Shown here: positions 9,093 to 16,221 of the stretch, in pieces
How positions within the stretch are numbered: the stretch's first letter is position 1
Layout: the number at the start of each line of letters is the position of its first letter
Made by a program: the position numbers and the translations under genes
The notes under the pieces: generated by a model
The model's input: the letters and a program-made list of their open reading frames with translations, nothing else
Database searches by the model: none
What the model was told of the DNA's origin: nothing
Assembly: GCF_008253865.1 (NCBI RefSeq)
Contig: NZ_CP042331.1
Coordinates: forward strand, 4,863,501-4,927,500
Length of the DNA: 64,000 nucleotides
Direction: 5' to 3'
Source: Bosea sp. F3-2
GTDB lineage: Bacteria > Pseudomonadota > Alphaproteobacteria > Rhizobiales > Beijerinckiaceae

Positions 9093-9584
9093 ATGTCCAA
9101 GGTCGTTTTTGCCGCCGCCGCTGCGGCGCTCGTGCTCGTTCCGGCCGTCGCCGGTGCCCAGGTCCTGCAGGAGCGCAACATCCCGCTCGCCATCGCCCAG
9201 GAGATCGCCCAGGCGACTGTCGAGGCCTGCGCCGCCAAGAACTTCAACGTCACCGCCACCGTGGTCGACCGCGCCGGCGTGGTCCGCGCCATGCTGCGTG
9301 CCGACCGGGCCGGTCCGCACACCGTCTCGGCCAGTCGCGAGAAGGCCTACACCGCGGCTTCGGCCCGCAATGTCACCAGCGCGATCGCCGAGGGCGCCGA
9401 GAAGAACCCGGCTGCGCGCCATCTCGCTTCGATCGAGGGCTTCCTGCTGCTCGGCGGCGGTGTGCCGGTCAAGGTCGGCGACGAGGTGATCGGCGCGGTC
9501 GGCGTCGGTGGCGCTCCCGGCGGCCATCTCGACGAGGAATGCGCCAATGCCGGCGTCGAGAAGGTGAAGGCGAAGCTGCGCTGA
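9093..9584 (+). CDS. Secreted GlcG/HbpS (DUF336) family protein
   Basis: Exported small protein of the GlcG/HbpS fold, 163 residues. Family members bind haem (Streptomyces HbpS) or sit beside alcohol and glycolate oxidation genes. A signal peptide ends near VPAVAGAQ. The fold is marked by NVTATVVDRAGVVRAMLRAD, SREKAYTAA, and GGVPVKVGDEVIGAVGVGG followed by the conserved C-terminal DEECANAGV. The ATG at 9093 has GGAGAGA four bases upstream and is preferred to an ATG seven codons earlier. It lies downstream of a kinase-regulator pair, recalling the HbpS-SenS-SenR arrangement, though this kinase is of a different type. Confidence 0.88.
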   Translation: MSKVVFAAAAAALVLVPAVAGAQVLQERNIPLAIAQEIAQATVEACAAKNFNVTATVVDRAGVVRAMLRADRAGPHTVSASREKAYTAASARNVTSAIAEGAEKNPAARHLASIEGFLLLGGGVPVKVGDEVIGAVGVGGAPGGHLDEECANAGVEKVKAKLR

Positions 9585-9606
9585 GCCTGACTTTCCGGTC
9601 ATCATC

Positions 9607-9639
9607 AGGCAGGTGGCCGCTCGCGCGGCCGCCTGCCTT
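9607..9639 (+). terminator. Stem-loop between the GlcG-like and ankyrin genes
   Basis: Arms AGGCAGGTGGCCGC (9607-9620) and GCGGCCGCCTGCCTT (9625-9639) around a four-base loop, one mismatch, GC-rich. No long T run follows, so it is a weak intrinsic terminator or an mRNA-end stabiliser rather than a certain stop. Confidence 0.45.
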
Positions 9640-9658
9640 GCCATTGGGGAACGTCGCC

Positions 9659-10336
9659 ATGTCGAGGATGTTACTGGGCGCTCTGGCGCTCCTTGCCGCC
9701 ATCTGGTCCGGTGAAGCGACGGCACAGACGCCGCCGAGCCCGGCCGAGCTCGCCGCCTATCGCGGCTTGCATGCGGCGGCTGCGACCGGCGAGGCCGCGA
9801 CCATCCGCCGGCTTGCCGCCGCGGGGAGCGATCTCGATGCGCGCGATGGCAATGGCCGCACGCCGCTCCATGTCGCGGCCTTCCAGGGCCGGGCGGAGGC
9901 GGCGCGTCTCCTGATCGCCGTTGGCGCGAAGCTCGGGCTGCTCGACGATCAGCGCTATGACGCTGTGACGATCGCGGCGGTGCGTGACGATGTACCGATG
10001 ATGAAGGCGCTGCTGACATCAGGCGCTTCGGCCAAGCTCATCACCAGCCGCTATGACGGCACGGCGCTGATCGCGGCGGCGCATCTCGGCCATGACGGCG
10101 TCGTCCGCGAACTGATCAAGGCCGGGGCGCCGCTCGACCATGTCAACAATCTCGGCTGGACCGCGCTGATGGAATCGGTGGTGCTCGGCGACGGCGGGCC
10201 GCGCCATGTCGAGACGGCCCGGGCCCTGCTCGCTGCGGGGGCGGATCGAACGATCGCGGATCGACAGGGCGTCACGCCGCTGCAGCACGCCAGGGCGCGT
10301 GGCTATCGGGCCATGGCCGAACTGCTGGAAAAGTAG
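9659..10336 (+). CDS. Exported ankyrin-repeat protein
   Basis: 225-residue protein with a signal peptide (MSRMLLGALALLAAIWSGEA, cleaved near ATAQ) followed by about six ankyrin repeats from residue 35 to the end. Clear repeats include NGRTPLHVAAFQGRAEAARLL, DGTALIAAAHLGHDGVVREL, LGWTALMESV and QGVTPLQHARARGYRAMAELL. It probably acts as a protein-binding scaffold in the periplasm. GGGGAA about seven bases upstream supports the ATG at 9659. Periplasmic ankyrin proteins of this size occur beside catalases and oxidoreductases in proteobacteria; here it follows the GlcG/HbpS-like gene. Confidence 0.88.
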   Translation: MSRMLLGALALLAAIWSGEATAQTPPSPAELAAYRGLHAAAATGEAATIRRLAAAGSDLDARDGNGRTPLHVAAFQGRAEAARLLIAVGAKLGLLDDQRYDAVTIAAVRDDVPMMKALLTSGASAKLITSRYDGTALIAAAHLGHDGVVRELIKAGAPLDHVNNLGWTALMESVVLGDGGPRHVETARALLAAGADRTIADRQGVTPLQHARARGYRAMAELLEK

Positions 10337-10509
10337 CAAGGGCGTTGAATACGCATTGACCCAGGGCACGCAATCGCGCTGGCCGGGCCAGGCGTGGCGC
10401 GGTCAGCAATCCGCATTTCGCCCCTCGCAATCGACCGGCAATCCGACGCTCCGGCATGGAACCTCGCCGACGGCTTCCCCGTTGAAGCAGGCAGCGGGAG
10501 AGGTCCGAC

Positions 10510-10755
10510 ATGCCTCAGAGAGCGATGGAACTGCGCCGTTCGGATGTCCGCGCCGCCCCGGCACGGCATGAGCGATGCCAGGATGCCAGCGGGAACAGAT
10601 ATGTCGTCGCCGTGTGGCCCGACACAAGCGGGATCGCGCGTTTCACCCTCCTCGACGGAACATCGCTCGCGCGCGTCGACGACGAGACATTCGAGCTGCC
10701 GGGCGGAACGCGCCTTCGCTGCTGCAAGGACGCCCCCTTTGCGCATTGGGCTTGA
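10510..10755 (+). CDS. Small conserved-type hypothetical protein
   Basis: 81 residues. The middle, NRYVVAVWPDTSGIARFTLLDG followed by TSLARVDDETFELPGGTRL, has the look of a small Hyphomicrobiales family in which a compact beta-rich domain ends in a phrase like VDDETFE-P-GT-L. I cannot name the family. GAGAGG seven bases before the ATG at 10510 supports the start; a second ATG lies at 10525. It stands alone between the ankyrin gene and the ABC gene, same strand as both. No signal peptide is seen. Confidence 0.55.
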   Translation: MPQRAMELRRSDVRAAPARHERCQDASGNRYVVAVWPDTSGIARFTLLDGTSLARVDDETFELPGGTRLRCCKDAPFAHWA

Positions 10756-10804
10756 GCGCTCGCTCGCCCGCTTGCCGCCCAACATTGTTCGTCAGGATCT
10801 TTGA

Positions 10805-12634
10805 GTGGCGGGACAGCAGATGACCGACGCTCCGCCTCCCTCGCAGCGTTCGCGCATGCGCCAGTTCTTTCGGGTTGCCCTCCGCTATTGGGGCGACCGG
10901 GAGACGCGTTGGCGGGCCTGGGGGCTGACGACCGCCGTATTGTTCTTCGTCGCCGCGCAAATAGCGAGTGCGGTCGGCATCAACAAATGGAACCGTTTGT
11001 TCTTCGATGCGCTGGAGAAGCGGGATGTCCCGGGCGTATGGTCGGCGACGGGGTGGTTGCCTCTTCTGGTCGTGGCTACGGCCCTGTCGGTGTCGGGGCT
11101 GGTGGTCTGCCGCATGCTGCTCCAGACGCGCTGGCGCGAGAACCTGACCCGACGCGTCTCAGGCTGGTGGATCGCGGACCAGCGCTATTACCGCCTGGGG
11201 TTCCTGACCAAGAAGCTGACGGCGCCTGAGTACCGGATCGCCGAGGATGTCCGCCTCTCGATCGAGCCGCTGGTCGAGCTGGCGATCGGGCTGATCAGCG
11301 CCTTCATCACGGCGGCGACCTTCGCCGCCATCCTCTGGCAGGTCGCGGGCTCGGCCGAGGTGACACTGGGAACCGTCACGGTCGTGATCCCCAGCTATAT
11401 GGCTGTCGCTGCCGTGCTCTACGCGGTGATCGCCTCGCTTGCCGCCTATCTGACCGGGCGGCCGCTCGTGGGACTCGTCTCGCGCAAGAACGAGATGGAA
11501 GCCCAGTTCAGGGCCGAGATGACGCGGCTGCGCGAGAATGCCGAAAGCATCGCGCTCATCCGCGGCGATGCCGACGAGCTGAGCACGGCGGGCGAGAATT
11601 ATCGGCGTGTCGTCGCGGCCTGGCTCAGGATCGTCCGCCAGCAAGGCATCATCGCCCTGGTGCTCAATACCAACGGAGCCTTGTTCCCCATCGTGCCGCT
11701 TCTGCTCATCGCGCCCAAATTCCTGGTCGGATCAGTGACGCTCGGCGCGGTCGTGCAGGTCGTGGCGGCTTTCAGTGCGGTTCAGGCGGCGCTGATCTGG
11801 TTCGTCGACAATTTCGTCCGGCTGGCGGAGTGGTTCGCCTCCGTCACGCGCGTCGACGAACTGGTCGAAGAACTGCAGGGGCTCGATATCGGCACGATCA
11901 TGGAAGCAGATACGCAGATCGAGCTCGGCGAGAGCGAGGACGAGGCGATCCATATCGAGAATTTGTCGTTGGCGCACAGCAATGGCCGCGTCGTCGTCGC
12001 GGATGCGACGGTTGCCATCGAGCGCGGTGCGAAGGTCCTGATTGCCGGGGAGAGCGGCTCGGGCAAGAGCACGCTCATCCGGGCCTTGGCCGGGCTCTGG
12101 CCCTGGGGATCAGGCTCGATCCGCGTGCCCGCAGGGCAATCGATCGCCTTCGTCCCGCAAAAACCGTACCTGCCGCGCGGGACGCTGCGCTCGATCCTGC
12201 TCTACCCGGCTTCGGAGCGTCCGGTCGACGACGAGACGATCACCGGCGCGCTGCAGCGCTGCGGCCTCGGCTATCTGTCGAGGCGGCTCGACGAGGAAGA
12301 AGACTGGGATCGCATACTGTCGGGGGGAGAGCGCCAGCGCATCGCCTTCACACGCCTGCTGATCCAGAAGCCCGACATCATCGTCATGGACGAGGCGACG
12401 TCCGCGCTCGACGAGGAGAGCCAAGAGGTACTGCTCGGACTGTTCGACAATGAACTGGCCGATGCGACACTCATCAGCGTCGGGCACCGCCCGGGGCTCG
12501 AAGATTATCACGAGCAGAAGATCACGCTCGAACGCCGCCCCGCCGGAGCCCATGTGACGTCCAAGCCTATCGGGCGTTCGCTGTGGCGCCTGTTCCGGAG
12601 CCGCCGGGCGGCCAATGAAGATACCGCAGACTGA
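10805..12634 (+). CDS. BacA/SbmA-like ABC transporter, permease fused to ATPase
   Basis: Single polypeptide of 609 residues with an N-terminal ABC_membrane_2 (SbmA/BacA-like) domain of about six helices (residues 30-340) and a C-terminal nucleotide-binding domain. The ATPase has Walker A GESGSGKST, Q-loop FVPQKPYLPRGTLR, signature LSGGERQR and Walker B IIVMDEATSALDEES. Fused relatives such as mycobacterial Rv1819c import cobalamin and hydrophilic peptides; BacA-like proteins act in peptide uptake and very-long-chain lipid formation. The substrate here is unknown. The GTG at 10805 has AGGA seven bases upstream; an ATG at 10820 is possible. Confidence 0.92.
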   Translation: MAGQQMTDAPPPSQRSRMRQFFRVALRYWGDRETRWRAWGLTTAVLFFVAAQIASAVGINKWNRLFFDALEKRDVPGVWSATGWLPLLVVATALSVSGLVVCRMLLQTRWRENLTRRVSGWWIADQRYYRLGFLTKKLTAPEYRIAEDVRLSIEPLVELAIGLISAFITAATFAAILWQVAGSAEVTLGTVTVVIPSYMAVAAVLYAVIASLAAYLTGRPLVGLVSRKNEMEAQFRAEMTRLRENAESIALIRGDADELSTAGENYRRVVAAWLRIVRQQGIIALVLNTNGALFPIVPLLLIAPKFLVGSVTLGAVVQVVAAFSAVQAALIWFVDNFVRLAEWFASVTRVDELVEELQGLDIGTIMEADTQIELGESEDEAIHIENLSLAHSNGRVVVADATVAIERGAKVLIAGESGSGKSTLIRALAGLWPWGSGSIRVPAGQSIAFVPQKPYLPRGTLRSILLYPASERPVDDETITGALQRCGLGYLSRRLDEEEDWDRILSGGERQRIAFTRLLIQKPDIIVMDEATSALDEESQEVLLGLFDNELADATLISVGHRPGLEDYHEQKITLERRPAGAHVTSKPIGRSLWRLFRSRRAANEDTAD

Positions 12635-12660
12635 AACACGGCGAGGCCTGCCGATGCCGG

Positions 12661-12698
12661 GACCCTGCGGCTGGTCGAGATCGACCAGCCGCAGGGTC
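12661..12698. terminator. Bidirectional terminator between convergent genes
   Basis: Perfect 18-bp arms, GACCCTGCGGCTGGTCGA (12661-12678) and its complement (12681-12698), separated by GA. It sits exactly between the stops of the rightward ABC gene (12634) and the leftward hydrolase (12703), as expected of a shared terminator, although no strong T run is present. Confidence 0.75.
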
Positions 12699-12702
12699 GA
12701 TG

Positions 12703-13539
12703 TCAGCTCTGCACGAAGGCCAGCAGATCGGCGTTGAGCACGTCGGCATTCACGGTCAGCATGCCGTGGCCGAAGCCCGGATAGGTCTTCAACTTGCCGT
12801 TCTTCAGGTGCTTGATCGACTCATGCGCGGAGGCGCCGATCGGCACGATCTGGTCGTCCTCGCCATGCAGGACCAGGGTCGGCACGCTGATCGCCTTGAG
12901 ATCCTCGGTCTGATCGGTCTCGGAGAAGGCCTTGATTCCGTCGTAATGGGCCTTGGCGCCGCCCGCCATGCCCTGGCGCCACCAGTTCCAGATCACGCCT
13001 TGATCGATCTTCGCGCCCGGTCGGTTGAAACCGTAGAAGGGGCCCGTCGGGACGTCGAGGAAGAACTGTGCCCGGTTGTCGGCCAGCGCCTTGCGGAAGC
13101 CGTCGAAAACCTCCAGCGGCAGGCCGCCGGGGTTGCTGTCGGTCTTGACCATCAGCGGCGGGACGGCGCTGACCAGCACCGCCTTGGCGACGCGGCCCTG
13201 CGGCTCGCCATGCCTGGCGACATAGCGCGCGACCTCGCCGCCGCCGGTGGAATGGCCGATATGGACCGCGTTCCGGAGATCGAGATGCTGCGCGACCGCC
13301 GAGGCATCCGCCGCATAGTGATCCATGTCATGCCCGTCCCAGACCTGGGAAGAGCGGCCGTGGCCACGGCGGTCATGCGCGACGACGCGATAGCCCTTCG
13401 ACAGGAAGAACAGCAGTTGCCCGTCCCAATCATCCGAGGAGAGCGGCCAACCATGGTGGAACATGATGGTCTGGGCGTCTTTCGGTCCCCAATCCTTGTA
13501 GAAGATCTCGACCCCGTCCCTGGTTGTGATGAATGGCAT
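12703..13539 (-). CDS. Alpha/beta hydrolase, non-haem haloperoxidase/arylesterase type
   Basis: 278-residue serine hydrolase of the cofactor-free chloroperoxidase/arylesterase group. The fold starts [16 protein letters not shown], with oxyanion-hole motif [11 protein letters not shown] and strand [14 protein letters not shown]. The nucleophile elbow GHSTGG puts the catalytic Ser at 97; the acid is in [10 protein letters not shown] and the His in FGHGM. In vitro such enzymes show perhydrolase and esterase activity; the natural substrate is unknown. AAGGAG seven bases before the ATG at 13539 fixes the start, although the frame stays open about 90 codons further upstream. Confidence 0.93.
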   Translation of the reverse strand: MPFITTRDGVEIFYKDWGPKDAQTIMFHHGWPLSSDDWDGQLLFFLSKGYRVVAHDRRGHGRSSQVWDGHDMDHYAADASAVAQHLDLRNAVHIGHSTGGGEVARYVARHGEPQGRVAKAVLVSAVPPLMVKTDSNPGGLPLEVFDGFRKALADNRAQFFLDVPTGPFYGFNRPGAKIDQGVIWNWWRQGMAGGAKAHYDGIKAFSETDQTEDLKAISVPTLVLHGEDDQIVPIGASAHESIKHLKNGKLKTYPGFGHGMLTVNADVLNADLLAFVQS

Positions 13540-13937
13540 GTCAGTCTCCTTCAGTGCGCCAAACTTGGTCTTTGCGTCGACGGTGCCGACGCCATCGGCT
13601 CCATCGAAATTCTTCGCGATGCCTATCGTCGGATCGGCAGCGCCCGACAGGCTGCACCCTGCAACGGCATCATCGGGGCGTCTTGTCGGATCGCCCGGAG
13701 TTTTGTGCTTTATCGTCTCGACTTGGCAGATATGCGTCAAAGCCGGCTGCGCCATGTTCCCGGAGGGTTCCCAGCGCAGCGCGTGAAGGCGTGTTTGAAA
13801 TGACCGGGTCATCAGCGCCGCAGTCGGGGGCTCTCGTCAAGAGAGACGAAAGTGCGGCGTGGCGTCTGGCGTCGACTTTCAGCTTCTCGCTCCCAAAGCT
13901 GTTGTAGATTGCGGCAGGTCGCGTTTGAGGAAACATC
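13540..13937. other. Gap without a supported gene
   Basis: About 400 bases between the divergent hydrolase and the fructokinase remnant. The hydrolase frame continues open to 13812 and the nearest part ([20 protein letters not shown]) looks mildly protein-like. The strong ribosome binding site at the downstream ATG argues against using it. Otherwise I see only the promoters implied by divergent transcription. Confidence 0.5.
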
Positions 13938-14113
13938 ATGATTCTGGTCTGTGGCGAGGCGCTGATCGACCTGTTCGTCGATGCGCCCGAGCGTGGCGGG
14001 ATGCCGGCGCGGGCCGTCCCTGGTGGTTCACCGTTCAATGTCGCGATCGGCCTCGCGCGGCTCGGCATCGAAACCGGATTTCTCGGAGGTATTTCGCGTG
14101 ACGCGTTCGGTTC
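13938..14113 (+). pseudogene. 5' fragment of a PfkB-family fructokinase
   Basis: Begins like a complete sugar kinase, with GAGGAAAC before the ATG and MILVCGEALIDLFVDAP, PGGSPFNVAIGLARLG and GFLGGISRDAFG: the PfkB N-terminal sugar-binding region. Homology stops after about 58 codons, near 14113, and the frame then runs antisense through the peptidase gene to a stop at 14312. The catalytic C-terminal half (DTxGAGD motif) is missing from the window. The promoter and ribosome site look intact, so the loss appears to be a relatively clean deletion or replacement. The peptidase stop (14125) lies only about 12 bases beyond the break. Confidence 0.85.
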
Positions 14114-14124
14114 GCTGTCGAGGC

Positions 14125-15147
14125 TCAGGGCGCGACGCGGGTCAGTTCGAGGCGCTGTGGTGGCCCCAGGGTGCGGCTGGTGGTCGAGATCGTTCGGACG
14201 CTCGTCGGATTCCGATCGATCTCGTACATGCGGATCAGCCGCGCGCTTTCGAGGTCGTTTTCCCACAAATCGGGCTTCTCCGGCTCGGCAGATTCGGCCA
14301 CGCAACCGGTGAAGGCAAAGGACGTGTAGCTGGGAAAGGCGTAGGGCTCCCAGCCATCCGATCCCATCGGACTTGGCCGTTCCATGATCCATTCGGCGGT
14401 GGCGCCGCTGATGCGCAAGCCCGTCGGGGCCGATGCGTTGAAGGCCTGCAGGATGATGCCCTTGGTGACGTTCTTCAGATTGCAGCGCACCGTGGTCTCG
14501 TCGAGCACGGTGATGATCGCGCTGATCTCGTCATAGGGATCGACAGGCAGAGCGAGGATCTGAAGCGGGAGATCCCGCCCCCGCGCCCACCATTGGAACC
14601 AGCTCAAATATTCGGTTCGCGGGACGGGGTCCGCCAGCCAGCGCTGCCGCGTTCCGATCTGGGGGAGCGAGGAATCGAGATATGATTTCTGCCCGTCGAG
14701 TCCGATCCACGTCGAGCTCTGGTATTCCGGCGCCGTTCCGCCGAGCGGTGCGGAGACCGAGGGCACCGTCCAGTTCGCCATGACGGAGACGAGACTGCGG
14801 CCGTCGCGCGGCGTTACGTAGCCGCCCGACCAGTTCATGCTCTTCTGCACCGGCCGGGAGGCTTGCGTGGCAATTGTGACGATGCCCGTGCGCTGAATCA
14901 CATCGGTGGCTTTCAACGCGCTGAGAAACTGCAAGGGTGGAGCGTTCGCGCGCCGGCGCAGGAAGGCCCGGCGAAATGCCGCAGCCGCCGGATTGCCCCT
15001 GAATTCCATCGCCGTCGGCAGGCCGTAACGCTGCAAGTCCTCGTCGCCCGCATCCGCGGGATTGAAGGTCTCCGATGGCAATTCATAGAGCGCGATGGCG
15101 CCGTTCGGGGGGCGGGACTCGGTTGCGTCAGGGAGAGAGCTGGCCAT
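14125..15147 (-). CDS. Glutamic peptidase family G1 (eqolisin-like)
   Basis: 340-residue protein with the signatures of the eqolisin (G1, formerly A4) peptidases, best known from fungi and acid-active. Seen are NWSGGYV (107), ANWTVPSV (124), STWIGLDG (W147, D151), LPQIGT (Q163, matching the catalytic Gln) and AEWIMERP (E252 or E256, matching the catalytic Glu). The first 100 residues lack a classical signal peptide and may be a propeptide or another leader. It follows the PAP2 gene by ten bases and likely shares its message. The Gln/Glu pair being present suggests an active enzyme; the substrate is unknown. Confidence 0.82.
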   Translation of the reverse strand: MASSLPDATESRPPNGAIALYELPSETFNPADAGDEDLQRYGLPTAMEFRGNPAAAAFRRAFLRRRANAPPLQFLSALKATDVIQRTGIVTIATQASRPVQKSMNWSGGYVTPRDGRSLVSVMANWTVPSVSAPLGGTAPEYQSSTWIGLDGQKSYLDSSLPQIGTRQRWLADPVPRTEYLSWFQWWARGRDLPLQILALPVDPYDEISAIITVLDETTVRCNLKNVTKGIILQAFNASAPTGLRISGATAEWIMERPSPMGSDGWEPYAFPSYTSFAFTGCVAESAEPEKPDLWENDLESARLIRMYEIDRNPTSVRTISTTSRTLGPPQRLELTRVAP

Positions 15148-15157
15148 CGCCGTCTCC

Positions 15158-16171
15158 TCACTCCGCTTTCCATTCGGCGGCGGCCTTCGTCACGGCCTCG
15201 CCGAATGATTTGAGCGTGTAATCACCAGCGCTCTGCCCCATGCCGCTGTGCTCCGACAATTTGGCGAAAGCCACGGACGCCAACGCGGCGCCAGCTGCGG
15301 AATCGCTCGGATAATGCAGTCCGGCGATCTCGCGATTGCGCGCCACGCGCCGGGCCAGGGCCATGAGCGTTTCGGTCAGGGCGGTCTGGTCAGCCTGCGG
15401 CAGCGCCGGAGACACGATCTTCAACATCTTCGCCAGGCAGGTTGCCATGAGATGCGCCTGGGTGGCATGGCCGCTGGGATAGGATGAATGTCCGGGGACG
15501 GGGATTGGCGGCATCAGCGCCGGGCATTCCCAGGATGGGCGCGGGCGCTGGAAGACCTGCTTGTAGTAGAGAGCGCTGAAGGACCCGGCCAGGCTGGCGA
15601 TGTGCAGGAGCCGGAAGGTCTGTGGATGCGATGCCGGCGTCATTGCCAGCGCTTCCATGAAGGCAGTGATAAACTCTCCGTCCTGCGCGAGTATTTCGCC
15701 CAGGGCCGATGCGCGCTCATCGCGTGCTGCAGCGAGGAGATTCTTGATCTCCCGCGCCTGATTGGTCTTGCCATCGACGGTGTCGTTCAGACCGAGCAGG
15801 ATGTCCGCAAGGGTGTCGTTCAACTGGTTCGTGTTCCAGTTCGTCGCCGCGAACTCCGTCAGCACCCGGAAGGCAATCCAGCGGGCGGCCCAGTTGCGAT
15901 CCGCGAAGGTCGCCGGTTCGCCGCCGACGGCAGCATTCATGAAGAGGATTTTCTTGTAGCTCCCCGATGTCGGGTCCAGCCGGATATGGACTGATCTCTG
16001 CAGATCCCGGATCCGCCCGTCCGCCGCCGTCGCCGATTCCATCGAGAACGGAAAATCAGCCCTGTCGGGCACGAGCCAGCTTCCAGCGTCACCGCTGATA
16101 CCCGTGTTTCCCGTGTTTCCGGTATTTCCCGTGTTTCCGGTATTTCCCGTGTTGCCCGTATTGCCGGTCAT
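15158..16171 (-). CDS. PAP2 / vanadium-haloperoxidase-type protein with collagen-like start
   Basis: 337 residues. The C-terminal half carries all three motifs of the PAP2/vanadate haloperoxidase phosphate- or vanadate-binding site: KQVFQRPRP (K-x6-RP), YPSGHATQ (PSGH) and RNREIAGLHYPSD (R-x5-H-x3-D). It could be an acid phosphatase or a haloperoxidase-like enzyme; sequence alone does not decide. The N-terminus is (Gly-Asn-Thr)x7 directly after MT, a Gly-X-Y collagen-like stretch encoded by a tandem DNA repeat. No signal peptide is evident. It lies between a cyclase gene, 50 bases upstream, and the G1 peptidase, ten bases downstream, all leftward. Confidence 0.85.
   Translation of the reverse strand: MTGNTGNTGNTGNTGNTGNTGNTGISGDAGSWLVPDRADFPFSMESATAADGRIRDLQRSVHIRLDPTSGSYKKILFMNAAVGGEPATFADRNWAARWIAFRVLTEFAATNWNTNQLNDTLADILLGLNDTVDGKTNQAREIKNLLAAARDERASALGEILAQDGEFITAFMEALAMTPASHPQTFRLLHIASLAGSFSALYYKQVFQRPRPSWECPALMPPIPVPGHSSYPSGHATQAHLMATCLAKMLKIVSPALPQADQTALTETLMALARRVARNREIAGLHYPSDSAAGAALASVAFAKLSEHSGMGQSAGDYTLKSFGEAVTKAAAEWKAE
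16103..16165 (-). repeat. Nine-base tandem repeat encoding (Gly-Asn-Thr)7
   Basis: Seven in-frame nine-base units read on the minus strand. The middle units alternate GGAAATACC and GGAAACACG, so the effective period is 18, a sign of growth by 18-base duplication. Because nine is a multiple of three, copy-number change would alter the length of the protein's start without shifting the frame. Confidence 0.9.
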
Positions 16172-16221
16172 CGCATGAACCCCGCACGGTTGCTGTTACG
16201 GCAAACTCGTTAGGCTTCGGC

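Noticed and set aside
7829..9322. About 500-codon leftward frame over the kinase, regulator and GlcG-like genes
   Set aside because: All three rightward genes are certain by motif, and the leftward product is low-complexity Arg/Ala-rich sequence.
13670..14392. 240-codon leftward frame across the fructokinase remnant and the end of the peptidase gene
   Set aside because: It overlaps two recognised features and reads as basic low-complexity sequence.
16103..16165. Possible CRISPR-like repeat
   Set aside because: Units are nine bases with no spacers and lie inside a coding frame as (Gly-Asn-Thr)7.
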